Assembly (NCBI GenBank): GCA_020632755.1
Contig: JACKEY010000014.1
Location: forward strand, 62,001-126,000
DNA from: Alphaproteobacteria bacterium
GTDB lineage: Bacteria > Myxococcota_A > UBA796 > UBA2385
Reading direction: 5' to 3'
DNA: 64,000 bases
The notes beneath the pieces were generated by a model. That model made no database searches and had not been told where the DNA came from. It worked only from the letters and a program-made list of their open reading frames with translations. How positions within the stretch are numbered: the stretch's first letter is position 1; each line of letters starts with the position of its first letter. This document shows positions 24,755 to 33,057 of the stretch, piece after piece. A program made the translations under genes and the position numbers.

Positions 24755-27249
24755 TTGTGGCGGACCTTGCGGGCGACGGCCAGCACCGCGCCGTCGGGAT
24801 CCAGGCTGACCTTCACCTTGGCCTTGGCGCCGCCGGGCAGCTCGTCGGTCTCGAACCGGCCCTGGCCGTCGTCGACGGTCACCCAGGCCAGCACGCTGCC
24901 CTTGCCGGCATCGACGACGACGGGCACGTCGAAGCTGCCGAAGGGCACGTCGCTCGCGATGGTGCCCACCACCTTCTTGCCCTTGCCCTCGGGCACCTCC
25001 TCCCAGGTCAGCTCCAGCGACGGGATGTGGCCGCCCTCGACCCAGAAGTCGAAGAAGGCGTCCAGGTCCTTGCCGCTGGCGGCTTCGAGCGCGAGCTGGA
25101 TCTCCTCGGTCGCCATCGCCTGCTCCGGCTTGGCGGCGAGCAGGGCGTTGAGCCCGCCCAGGAAGGCCTGGTCGCCCAGCCGCTGCCGCAGCATCACGCC
25201 CATCACGTAGGGGCCGTAGTTGTAGACGATCTGCGGCTGGGCGGGGCTCTCGTAGGCGTCGGTCAGGCTGGCGCGCTGGGTGTAGCCCATGTCCTCCCAC
25301 TTCTCGCGGTAGTCGTCCATCCGGCTGTCCCAGGCGGCCTCGCCATAGGCCGCCCGCACGTACAGGCAGCTGTAGAGCTCGGCGAAGGTCTCGGCGATCC
25401 AGAAGTCGTTGATGCTGCCCGGCCGCGCCACGTGGCCCCAGTACTGGTGGGCGATCTCGTGGGCCAGCACGCCCTCGCTCAGGCTCGGCGCGTCGTCGGT
25501 GAAGTACTTGCGCATGCCGGTGACGACCTTGGCCTGGGTGATGGCGACCATGGCGTGCGGCGCGATCCAGACGAAGCCGAACCACATGTCGGGCGACTGG
25601 AACAGCTCGAGCTCTTCGTAGGGGAAGGGCGGCAGCAGCTGCTGGTAGTAGGTGATGACCTGCCAGGTCTCGGCGGCGATGCCCTTGAGCGCGGTCTCGC
25701 CTTCTTCGGGGAACAGGTGCACCCGCAGCGAGGGCAGGCCTTCGCGGGGCGGCGCCGTCAGGGTGGTCCACTCGCCGACGGCCACGTCGGGCCACATCGC
25801 CTCGGTCGCCTGGTGCGAGGAGAGCGTGTAGCGGCGGCCGTTCTCGGTCCACTCCTTGGTCGTCAGGCCGGACACGCTGGCGGTGATCGGCCCGTCTTCG
25901 GGCACGTCGACCAGGGTCTCGAAGCGCCAGGGGCTGCCGACCCGGCCGGGCGAGATGCCCGGGATGGCCGACTGCAGCCCGCTGCCGCGGCCCAGGTTCT
26001 GCGCCTGGCCCGTGACCGACGTCAGGTTGTTCCAGGGCCAGGTGTCGTGCCACTTCACGCCGACGGTGATCTTCTCGTCGGGCTGGATGGCGCGGCCGAG
26101 CAGCACCAGGTTGTTGCTGCGGACGTAGCCCTGGTCCCACATCGAGTGGCTGGGTGCTTCCAGGATGAGCGCCGGCACGGGCTGTCCGCCGACGGAGAAC
26201 TCGATGCCCTCGAGCGCCCAGCTGCCGTCACGGGCGTCGACGTAGGGCACGTCGACCACCATCCAGGCCATCGGTCCGCCGTGGGGCGCCATCTCCAGGC
26301 GGGCGGCGCCCTGCACCGTGACCTCGTTCTTGCCCTTGGCCACGTCGAAGGACAGCTTCGGGTGCGCTTCGCCGGGCGACCAGCCGACGGGGGCAGCCGG
26401 GGGCGAGGTGGTGTCGTCCGCGCCGCCGCTCCGGGGCAGCGGGGCGGTCGCGAAGGTGCGCCAGGTGCCGCGGCCCGACGACGTCTCGCCCAGGCTGGCC
26501 ACGACGCGGCGGTTGCGGTCCGACCACAGCCCGCTCTGGTCGAGCAGCACGGTGACCCACGAGTCGCGGGCGTAGCCGCCGGTGTGCTTCGCGTCGGGAT
26601 CGAGCTTCAGCGGCACGTCGGTGTCGACGTCGATCAGCGCCCGGGCGTCGGTCAGATCGATGCCCAGCTGCTGGCCCATCAGCGCGTCGGCGCGGACCAG
26701 CCGCATCGGGTCCTGGCCGCCCTCGTGCAGCTCGGCGCGGCGCTTCAGCAGCTTGTCGGCCTCGCGGGCAGCCTCGGCGTAGTTGTGGTCGTCGTCGGCC
26801 AGGATGGGCTGGTCCATGGCCGGCATCAGCAGGCCGGGCCGGGCGGTCAGGACCAGCGCGCGGGTGACGGGCGTCTTCCAGGTCCGCGACGAGACCATGG
26901 GCGCCACCGCGGCGACCTCCTCGCCCAGGTTGCGGACCCGGTGGTTGCCGAAGGCATCGGCCTGGCCTTGATCCTCGAAGGTGACCGTCAGCTCGCCGGC
27001 ACCGACGACGACGTAGCCGAGCACGTCGTTCCAGGGCTCCTCGCTGGACGCCGGGGCGACGGGTACCAGGATGCCGTCCGTGAAGGTGAGCGTGTCGCCG
27101 TCCAGGTCCAGGGTCAGCCCGGTGGCGTCGCGGAACACCGTGTCCTCGCCCACGGTCAGGTCGGCCGAGGCGTCCCAGGCGGCCTGCAGCTCGGCTTCTT
27201 GCAGGGGAGCGGCCAGGGCGAGGGCGGTCGAGAGCAGGAGCGCGATCAT
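24751..27249 (-). CDS. Secreted M1-family zinc metallopeptidase
   Basis: An 832-residue protein with a signal peptide (MIALLLSTALALAAP). The M1 catalytic site is LAHEIAHQYWGH near residues 595-606 (His, Glu and His of HExxH), with the third ligand Glu in AETFAELYS about 19 residues on. FGFVWIAPHAMVAITQ, about 40 residues upstream, stands where M1 enzymes carry the substrate-gating GAMEN motif but does not match it, so exopeptidase specificity is uncertain. The N-terminal 450 residues are beta-rich, as in larger M1 proteins. Start: ATG at 27249 with GAGG upstream and TAGGAC 25 bases before. Expected in the periplasm or outside. Confidence 0.85.
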   Translation of the reverse strand: MIALLLSTALALAAPLQEAELQAAWDASADLTVGEDTVFRDATGLTLDLDGDTLTFTDGILVPVAPASSEEPWNDVLGYVVVGAGELTVTFEDQGQADAFGNHRVRNLGEEVAAVAPMVSSRTWKTPVTRALVLTARPGLLMPAMDQPILADDDHNYAEAAREADKLLKRRAELHEGGQDPMRLVRADALMGQQLGIDLTDARALIDVDTDVPLKLDPDAKHTGGYARDSWVTVLLDQSGLWSDRNRRVVASLGETSSGRGTWRTFATAPLPRSGGADDTTSPPAAPVGWSPGEAHPKLSFDVAKGKNEVTVQGAARLEMAPHGGPMAWMVVDVPYVDARDGSWALEGIEFSVGGQPVPALILEAPSHSMWDQGYVRSNNLVLLGRAIQPDEKITVGVKWHDTWPWNNLTSVTGQAQNLGRGSGLQSAIPGISPGRVGSPWRFETLVDVPEDGPITASVSGLTTKEWTENGRRYTLSSHQATEAMWPDVAVGEWTTLTAPPREGLPSLRVHLFPEEGETALKGIAAETWQVITYYQQLLPPFPYEELELFQSPDMWFGFVWIAPHAMVAITQAKVVTGMRKYFTDDAPSLSEGVLAHEIAHQYWGHVARPGSINDFWIAETFAELYSCLYVRAAYGEAAWDSRMDDYREKWEDMGYTQRASLTDAYESPAQPQIVYNYGPYVMGVMLRQRLGDQAFLGGLNALLAAKPEQAMATEEIQLALEAASGKDLDAFFDFWVEGGHIPSLELTWEEVPEGKGKKVVGTIASDVPFGSFDVPVVVDAGKGSVLAWVTVDDGQGRFETDELPGGAKAKVKVSLDPDGAVLAVARKVRHK

Positions 27250-27274
27250 GGGCAACCTCGGGAGAAGGTCAGCG

Positions 27275-27280
27275 GTCCTA
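27275..27280 (-). promoter_or_regulatory. -10-like hexamer TAGGAC (leadered class)
   Basis: On the minus strand TAGGAC lies 25 bases before the M1 peptidase ATG, which has GAGG as its Shine-Dalgarno. Confidence 0.4.
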
Positions 27281-27394
27281 TGCCGGGAACACCGGTCTGC
27301 CAGCCGGCCGCTCCCTGCGACAAGGGCTTCCTCGGACCCCGTGGATCCGCCTGGGGCCGTTGCTCATGGCGCGCCGACCCGTGAGGCTGACGCC

Positions 27395-27964
27395 ATGACC
27401 TCTGCCCTGCGAGCGCTGCCGGCGACCCGGTTCGACCCGGCGCCGGCGCATCCCCAGCCCGAGCTGCTGGCCGCGCTGCAGCAGCTGGCGCCTAGGGGAC
27501 GCAGCCTGGACCTGGCGGCCGGTGACGGCGGCTCCGTGCTCGCGCTGGCGGCGATGGGGCTCGACGCCTGGGGCCTGGACGGGGACCGGGCGGCGGTCGA
27601 GCAGGCGCGGCTCCGGGCCGACCTCGAGGGCCTGCGGGCGACCTTCGTGCACGGCGACGTCTGCGACCCGGCGCGGGTCGGCCGGCGGTTCGACGTGCTG
27701 ACCGACGGGCGGGTCTTCCACGCGCGGCCGCCCGGCGACCGCCAGCGACTCGTCCTCTCGGCCCGGCAGAGCCTGCGCCCGGGCGCGCACCTGGTGCTGC
27801 TGGGGGTCGCCGCGGGGGTGGATCCGGCGCTGCCCGGGATCGACGAGGACGCCCTCTGCGACGCCTTCATCGACGGCTGGACCGAGGTGCTGGTCCGCCC
27901 GGCCCGCTTCTTCGCCGACGGTGGGCAGCGGCCCGCCTGGCTGGGCATCTTCCGCCGGGACTGA
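27395..27964 (+). CDS. Class I SAM-dependent methyltransferase-like protein
   Basis: A 189-residue protein with a Rossmann methyltransferase fold: motif I is LDLAAGDGGSVLALAA (near residues 38-53), motif II acidic loop is GLDGDRAAVEQAR, and the following LRATFVHGDVCDP holds the motif III aspartate. The post-II region FDVLTDGRVFHARPPGDRQRLV is similar to thiopurine or tellurite-type methyltransferases. No substrate motif is visible. At the -12 to -7 position it carries GAGGCT, one base from the TAGGCT seen at other leaderless genes. Confidence 0.75.
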   Translation: MTSALRALPATRFDPAPAHPQPELLAALQQLAPRGRSLDLAAGDGGSVLALAAMGLDAWGLDGDRAAVEQARLRADLEGLRATFVHGDVCDPARVGRRFDVLTDGRVFHARPPGDRQRLVLSARQSLRPGAHLVLLGVAAGVDPALPGIDEDALCDAFIDGWTEVLVRPARFFADGGQRPAWLGIFRRD

Positions 27965-27970
27965 CCGCCG

Positions 27971-27986
27971 GGCGCTCGGGAGCGCC
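27971..27986. terminator. Short hairpin between convergent genes
   Basis: GGCGCT-CGGG-AGCGCC is a perfect 6-bp stem with a four-base loop between the methyltransferase stop (27964) and the convergent gene's stop (27986-27988). No T-run follows on either strand, so termination is only suggested by position. Confidence 0.35.
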
Positions 27987-29140
27987 TATAGGGCCAGGTC
28001 GTAGATCCGGTAGCGGCGGTAGATCTGCATACCGGCGCCCTCGACGATGGCGCGCATCGGCCCGTTGCGCTCGTCGACCAGGCTCGCTTCCAGGCGCTGG
28101 TAGCCGGCGGTGCGCACGCCCTCGATGGCGGCGCGGATCAGCGCGGCGTGCAGGCCACTGCCCCGGTGCTCGGGCAGCACGCCGAGCAGCTTGAAGGACG
28201 CCGTGCGGATGCCGGGGACGGCCGCCAGGGCCCGCAGCCCGCCGAGCGGCAGCAGCTGTCCGCGGGCGCGGGCGATGGCTTCGTTGATCTCGGGGAAGCA
28301 CAGGGCGAAGCCGGCAGCGCGTCCGTCGACCGTCGCCAGCTGCAGCATGTGGCGGCGGGTGCACAGCAGCAGGCCGCCGCCCAGCCCGACCCACTGCTCG
28401 CGCGGCATCGGCGTGTTCTCGGGCACGTCGCGGAAGGCGTCGACGAACACCGTGTGGGCCAGGCCCAGGTCCTGGCGCCAGCGGCTCCAGCGGACGGGGC
28501 GCAGCTCCAGCCCCGGGATGTCGACGGCGGCGGCCCGCTCCTCGAGTCGGTCGGGCAGGGGCCGGGGGCGGCCGTCCTCGTCGAACAGCGAGATGTCGTA
28601 GGCCAGCACGTCGTGGTGCTTGTCCATCCCGAGCTGCTCGAGCAGCTGCCGGGCGTGGCGGGGGTGGTGCCCGGCCAGGAAGGGCGGCGGCGTGTCGAAG
28701 CCCTCGATCGTGACGCCGACCTCTTCGATCCGGGACAGGTTTCGGGGGCCCCGCAGCACGGTCGCGCCCCAGTCGCGGGCGCAGGCCGCGGCCCGGCCGA
28801 CCAGGGCCCGCGCGACCTCGATGTCGGGCTCGCAGCAGAAGAAGCCGAAGAAGGCGACGGCCTCGCCGTGGACCGCCTCGTGCCGGGGATCGCGCAGGGC
28901 CGAGATGGTGCCGACCACGCGGTCGCCGCGGCGGGCCAGGAACAGCCGCAGGTCGGCCTCGGCCAGGAAGGTGTTGCGGGCCGACAAGCGGCGGCGCAGC
29001 CACGCCCGGACCGGCGGCACGAAGGCCGGATCGCCGCCCAGCAGCCGCTGCGGCAGGTCGAGGAAGGCCGCCAGCTGCCGGTCCGAGCGGACCTCTTCGA
29101 TGGTGACGCGGAACAGGGTCGAGGAGGGGAGGGCGTTCAT
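27986..29140 (-). CDS. YghO-like GNAT-superfamily protein
   Basis: A 384-residue protein resembling the YghO family. The N-terminal half holds FVPPVRAWLRRRLS and FLARRGDRVVGTISA, and RGPRNLSRIEEVGVTIEGF near the middle is typical of the family. The C-terminal part has a GNAT-like acyl-CoA-binding stretch LLGVLPEHRGSGLHAALIRA and KLLG. The substrate is unknown; YghO-like genes often lie next to sphingolipid or lipid genes in other bacteria (family knowledge, not seen here). Start: ATG at 29140 preceded by a weak GGAG. Confidence 0.75.
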   Translation of the reverse strand: MNALPSSTLFRVTIEEVRSDRQLAAFLDLPQRLLGGDPAFVPPVRAWLRRRLSARNTFLAEADLRLFLARRGDRVVGTISALRDPRHEAVHGEAVAFFGFFCCEPDIEVARALVGRAAACARDWGATVLRGPRNLSRIEEVGVTIEGFDTPPPFLAGHHPRHARQLLEQLGMDKHHDVLAYDISLFDEDGRPRPLPDRLEERAAAVDIPGLELRPVRWSRWRQDLGLAHTVFVDAFRDVPENTPMPREQWVGLGGGLLLCTRRHMLQLATVDGRAAGFALCFPEINEAIARARGQLLPLGGLRALAAVPGIRTASFKLLGVLPEHRGSGLHAALIRAAIEGVRTAGYQRLEASLVDERNGPMRAIVEGAGMQIYRRYRIYDLAL

Positions 29141-29208
29141 CGCGAGGCTCCGTCGGGCGAGGGGGGACGCCCTCTGGAATGCAGGGCCCGTGCCAGGCCT
29201 GGGAGGAG

Positions 29209-29279
29209 GAGAACGGAAACGATGGACGCCATTGTTGTCGTCGATCGAGGACGCCTTCAGTCGAGAATGGAAACGATGG
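29209..29279 (+). repeat. Two direct copies of a 17-bp sequence between divergent genes
   Basis: GAGAACGGAAACGATGG at 29209-29225 and GAGAATGGAAACGATGG at 29263-29279 differ at one base and start 54 bases apart (about five helical turns). They lie between the YghO-like gene (-) and the transporter (+). A regulator binding one face of the DNA twice is a plausible use. Only two copies are present and the intervening 37 bases are unremarkable. Confidence 0.5.
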
Positions 29280-29319
29280 TGGTCGGTTTGGGCCTCCCGG
29301 GGCTGGCACGCTTCCTGCG

Positions 29320-30696
29320 ATGAGGAGGGCGAACCCCGGAGCCTCCGTGCCCTCGCCCTCCTCCTCGCCCCTCCGCCTCTCGCCCGCCCTGCGCCACGGC
29401 TACGGCGCGGCGGCCGCCAGCCTGGCCATCGCCAACACGGCGGTGATGTTCTTCCTGCTGAAGTTCCTGGTCGACGAGGCGGGCCTGGCCCCGGCCCTGG
29501 CGGGCTTCGTGCTGCTGCTGGGCAAGGCCTGGGACGCGGTGAGCGACCCGCTGGTCGGGCGGCTGTCCGACCGCACCCGCACCGCCATGGGCGCCCGGCG
29601 GCCCTGGATCCTGGGCGGCGCCTTGCCCTTCGTCCTGCTGTTCGCGGTGCTCTGGCGGCCGCTGCCGCTGCAGGGCTGGCTGGCCGCCGCCGGCTACACG
29701 CTGCTGCTGGTCCTCTACAACACCGCCTACACCGCGGTCGTCGTGCCCTACGGCGCCCTGACCCCGGGGCTGACCCGCGACTACGACGAGCGCACGCGGC
29801 TGAACGCGGCGCGCATGGGCTGGTCGATGGTCGGCGGCATCGTCGCCGGGGTCGGCCTGCCGGTGCTGGTCCAGCAGACCGGCTCCTTCGGCCGGGCCGC
29901 CGCCGTGCTGGGTGCGGTCGCCCTGCCGCCGCTCCTGTGGACCGTGTGGGCCACGCGGGGCCGGGATCTGCCCGCCGCTGCCGCCGCCACCACCGCTGCC
30001 GAGAGCTTCTGGTCCGTGCTGCGGGTGCCGGCCTTCCGCCGCACGGCGACCCTGTTCCTGTGCGCCTGGTCGAGCATCGCGGTGCTCAGCGCCCTGGTGC
30101 CCTTCTACGTCGAGCACGTGCTGCTGCACCCCGGCCTGCTGGACGCCGCCTTCGCGGCCATCCAGCTCAGCGCCCTGTTGGCCATCCCCCTCGTCAGCTG
30201 GCTGGCCCGTCGCTTCGAGAAGCACGTCGCCTACGGCGTCGCCATCGCCAGCTGGGCCGTGGTCCTGGTCGGCCTGGCCGCGGTCCCGACCGGCACCGGC
30301 GCCCCGGCCCTCGTCGTCGCCGCCCTGGTCGGCCCCGGCGTCGCGGCCGCCCACGTGCTGCCCTGGTCCATGCTGCCCGACGTCATCGAAGCCGACGCCG
30401 CCGAGCGGGGCCACGAGCGGGCCGGCGCCTTCTACGGGGCGATGACCTTCCTCGAGAAGGCCGCGACCGCCGTCGCCCTGTGGAGCCTGGGCATCGGCCT
30501 GCAGGCTGCCGGCTACGTCGAAGGCGCCGCCGCCCAGCCCGAGAGCGCCCGGCTGGCCATCCGCGTGCTGATCGGACCGGCCCCCGCCGTCGTCCTGCTG
30601 GCCGCCGCGGCCTTCGCCCTGCTGGCCCCGCCCCTGACCCGGGCCGCCCACGGCCGCCTGGTGGCCCGCCTGGCCACGGCCTCCTCCGTCGACTGA
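29320..30696 (+). CDS. MFS transporter, GPH (glycoside-pentoside-hexuronide) type
   Basis: A 458-residue polytopic membrane protein with about 12 hydrophobic segments. The family signature after helix 2 is DAVSDPLVGRLSDRTRTAMGARRPWILGG (shown here only as its two halves, DAVSDPLVGRLSD and ARRPWILGG), as in melibiose/GPH permeases and related lipid flippases. VVVPYGALTPGLTRDYDERT is another family stretch. GPH members move sugars with cations; Spns2/MFSD2-like relatives move lysolipids. A substrate cannot be assigned. It diverges from the YghO-like gene. Confidence 0.88.
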   Translation: MRRANPGASVPSPSSSPLRLSPALRHGYGAAAASLAIANTAVMFFLLKFLVDEAGLAPALAGFVLLLGKAWDAVSDPLVGRLSDRTRTAMGARRPWILGGALPFVLLFAVLWRPLPLQGWLAAAGYTLLLVLYNTAYTAVVVPYGALTPGLTRDYDERTRLNAARMGWSMVGGIVAGVGLPVLVQQTGSFGRAAAVLGAVALPPLLWTVWATRGRDLPAAAAATTAAESFWSVLRVPAFRRTATLFLCAWSSIAVLSALVPFYVEHVLLHPGLLDAAFAAIQLSALLAIPLVSWLARRFEKHVAYGVAIASWAVVLVGLAAVPTGTGAPALVVAALVGPGVAAAHVLPWSMLPDVIEADAAERGHERAGAFYGAMTFLEKAATAVALWSLGIGLQAAGYVEGAAAQPESARLAIRVLIGPAPAVVLLAAAAFALLAPPLTRAAHGRLVARLATASSVD

Positions 30697-30712
30697 CCCC
30701 TCGATCCCCCCA

Positions 30713-30728
30713 GGGCCCGAGCGGGCCC
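30713..30728 (+). terminator. GGGCCCG-AG-CGGGCCC hairpin after the transporter gene
   Basis: A perfect 7-bp stem with a two-base loop, 17 bases after the transporter stop and 20 before the next ATG. It may slow or end transcription; there is no T-run. Confidence 0.35.
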
Positions 30729-30747
30729 GCCAACCCAGGAGACCCCG

Positions 30748-31368
30748 ATGACCCCGACCCTCCCCCTCGTCCTGGCCCTCTCGACCTCGACCCTGTCCGG
30801 CGTCGCCCTCGCCGACGACCACGCGCCTCCCCCGGACACCTCGGCCGACGCCGTGCCCGTGGCCGACGCGGACACCTCGGCCGACGCGGACACCTCGGCC
30901 GACGCAGACACCGGGCTCGAGGCGCAGCCCGAACCCGAAGAACAGCCCGAGGTCGAGTCCTTCCACGGCATGCGCGTCGGCTACAGCTACGTCAACGTGC
31001 CCGACGACTCCGAGTACGAGCCCCACAACCTGGTCATGGGCTACGAGATCTACCAGCGCATCAACGGGGGCGGCCCCGTCGATGTCATCGTCATCGAGAA
31101 CTTCATGGTGGCGGGCATCAACCAGAGCCTGTTCCTGCCGGCCGTGAACGTGCTGGCGGGCTTCGAGCTCGGCAAGCGGGTCCAGATCGGCGTCGGCCCC
31201 AACCTGGACCTGGCCGGCCTGCTCAACGACCAGCCCTTCGTCCACATGATCGCGGGCATCGGCTACGTCCCCGAGGTCGGCGCCTTCAACATCCCCGTGC
31301 ACGTCAGCTGGATCCCCGACCGCGAAGGCCACTTCCGGATCGCCGCCACCACCGGGGTCAACTGGTAG
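30748..31368 (+). CDS. Secreted, probably outer-membrane-associated protein
   Basis: A 206-residue protein with a signal peptide (LPLVLALSTSTLSGVALA). A proline/acidic linker follows with three copies of DTSADAD and then EAQPEPEEQPEVES. The remaining 135 residues alternate polar and hydrophobic residues (HGMRVGYSYVNV, LVMGYEIYQRI, VNVLAGFELGKRVQIGVGP, FNIPVHVSWIP, FRIAATTGVNW) as in small outer-membrane beta-barrels, and end in an aromatic residue, as such proteins often do. It has GGAG before its ATG. Its TAG stop is also the first three bases of the TAGGCT hexamer of the next gene. Confidence 0.6.
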   Translation: MTPTLPLVLALSTSTLSGVALADDHAPPPDTSADAVPVADADTSADADTSADADTGLEAQPEPEEQPEVESFHGMRVGYSYVNVPDDSEYEPHNLVMGYEIYQRINGGGPVDVIVIENFMVAGINQSLFLPAVNVLAGFELGKRVQIGVGPNLDLAGLLNDQPFVHMIAGIGYVPEVGAFNIPVHVSWIPDREGHFRIAATTGVNW

Positions 31369-31371
31369 GCT
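31366..31371 (+). promoter_or_regulatory. Leaderless-type -10 hexamer TAGGCT overlapping a stop codon
   Basis: TAGGCT begins with the TAG stop of the preceding gene and is followed by six bases (GCCGGG) and the ATG at 31378. Confidence 0.5.
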
Positions 31372-31377
31372 GCCGGG

Positions 31378-33057
31378 ATGTCCACGAAGGTTGACATCCC
31401 CCTGCCGGCCGGCCTGGCCCGCCTGCGGCTGCGCGACCCGGCGCTGGCCCAGGAGCTGACCGACGACTTCCGCCGCCTGTCCCACGCAGCCAGCGCGGTG
31501 GCCTGGGCCCAGGGCCAGCTCGACGGGCTGCTGGCGGCGTCCACCGACCGCGATCTGCTGGCGGTGGTGGTGGCGGCGGCCCGGGAGCTCAGCGGGGCCC
31601 CACGCGGCTGGGCGCTGACCTGGCGCGGCGACCTGGCGGCCGGACGCGCCAGCTTCGAGGCGGTGGCCGGGGACGGCGTGGTGCTCGATGCGCCGCCCGC
31701 GCTCAGCCGCACGGTGCTCGGGAGGGTCGCGGCCGAGGGGCGCCCGGCCTGGACCGACGACGCGTCCGAGGACGCCCGCTTCCAGGCCGCCGAGAGCGTG
31801 CAGGCCTTCGCCCTGCGCAGCGTCGGCTGCGTGCCCGTCGGGGACCACGGCCTGCTGTGGCTGGAAGACCCCGATCGACCCGGTCGCTTCGACCCCGTGC
31901 TGCGGGTCCGCATCGGTGCGCTCTGTGCGCTGGCGGGGCGCGTGCTGCAGGGCCGGCAGCGGGCCGGGCACGGGCACCCGGTCGTCGCGGCGGCGTCCGG
32001 ACCGCCGCCCGAAGCCCTGCCCGGACTGGTCGGGTCGGCGCCCGCGATGCACGCCCTGTTCGGCGCCGTGCGCGCCTTCGCGCCGATGCCCTGGCCCGCC
32101 CTGATCCTGGGCGAGACCGGCACCGGCAAGGAAGCCGTCGCCCGGGCGCTGCATGCCCTGTCGCCGCGGTCGTCGGCCCCCTTCGTGCCGGTCAACTGCG
32201 GCGCCATCGTCGAGTCCCTGGCCGAGTCGACCCTGTTCGGCCACGAGCGTGGCGCCTTCACCGGCGCCGACCGGCGCCAGGACGGCGTGCTGGCCCGGGT
32301 GGGCGAGGGCACCCTGTTCCTGGACGAGGTCGGCGAGCTGGCGCCGGCACTCCAGGTCAAGCTGCTGCGGGTGCTCCAGGAGGGCGTCTACGAGCGGGTC
32401 GGCGGCAAGGAGCCGCTCTCGTTCCGGGGCCGGGTCGTCGCCGCCACCCACCGGCCGCTCGACGACGCCGAGCGCCGCGGCGCCTTCCGCGAGGATCTGT
32501 TCTTCCGGCTGGCGGCCGCCATCGTGCGGGTCCCGCCGCTGCGCGAGCGCCGTGGCGACATCCCCGCCCTGGCCCTCCACCTGCTCTCGCGTGCCGCCGC
32601 CGAGCTGCGGGACGGCAGCGGGGCCGACCTCGCCCATGTCGCCCTCGACCCCGCCGCCCTGACGGAGCTGTGCGGCCGCGCCTGGCCCGGCAACGTGCGC
32701 GAGCTCGAGAACGTCCTGCGCGGCGCCCTGGCCCGGGCCCTGGCCCGCGGGGACACGGTCCTGCGGGCCCAGGACCTGGCGTCTGCCTCGCTCGCGTCCT
32801 CCTCGCTCGCGTCCTCCTCCTCCGCATCCTCGGCTGCGTCCTCGGCCGGAGCAGTGCCCGCGTCGGCCCCGCCGATCGCCGCCCCGGCGGGCCCCATCGA
32901 CCTGCGCGTTGCCACCGTGGCCTTCCAGCAGCAGCTGGTCCACGACGCCCTGGCCCGCAACGGCGGGCGCCGGGGCCGGGCCGCCGCCGAGCTGGGGGTC
33001 TCCCGCCAGTGGCTGCACCGGCTGCTGTCCCGCTGGGAAGGGGAGGAGGCCGGATGA
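31378..33057 (+). CDS. Sigma-54-dependent transcriptional activator with GAF-like sensor
   Basis: A 559-residue enhancer-binding protein. Residues about 40-190 form a GAF-like sensor (LLAVVVAAARELSGAPRGW, GCVPVGDHGLLWLEDPDRP). Residues about 215-450 form the AAA+ domain with Walker A LGETGTGKE (near 244), an intact sigma-54 contact loop GAFTGA (near 291), Walker B LFLDEVGELAP and the arginine finger region FREDLFFRL. A Ser/Ala-rich linker leads to a FIS-type helix-turn-helix (GRRGRAAAELGVSRQWLHRLL). The stop overlaps the kinase gene's ATG. The two probably form a signalling unit. No phospho-receiver domain is present. Confidence 0.92.
   Translation: MSTKVDIPLPAGLARLRLRDPALAQELTDDFRRLSHAASAVAWAQGQLDGLLAASTDRDLLAVVVAAARELSGAPRGWALTWRGDLAAGRASFEAVAGDGVVLDAPPALSRTVLGRVAAEGRPAWTDDASEDARFQAAESVQAFALRSVGCVPVGDHGLLWLEDPDRPGRFDPVLRVRIGALCALAGRVLQGRQRAGHGHPVVAAASGPPPEALPGLVGSAPAMHALFGAVRAFAPMPWPALILGETGTGKEAVARALHALSPRSSAPFVPVNCGAIVESLAESTLFGHERGAFTGADRRQDGVLARVGEGTLFLDEVGELAPALQVKLLRVLQEGVYERVGGKEPLSFRGRVVAATHRPLDDAERRGAFREDLFFRLAAAIVRVPPLRERRGDIPALALHLLSRAAAELRDGSGADLAHVALDPAALTELCGRAWPGNVRELENVLRGALARALARGDTVLRAQDLASASLASSSLASSSSASSAASSAGAVPASAPPIAAPAGPIDLRVATVAFQQQLVHDALARNGGRRGRAAAELGVSRQWLHRLLSRWEGEEAG

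Noticed and set aside
29209..29279. Possible CRISPR remnant (two copies of a box containing GGAAAC)
   Set aside because: Only two copies, a 17-base unit, no third repeat, no cas genes, and flanks do not extend the match.
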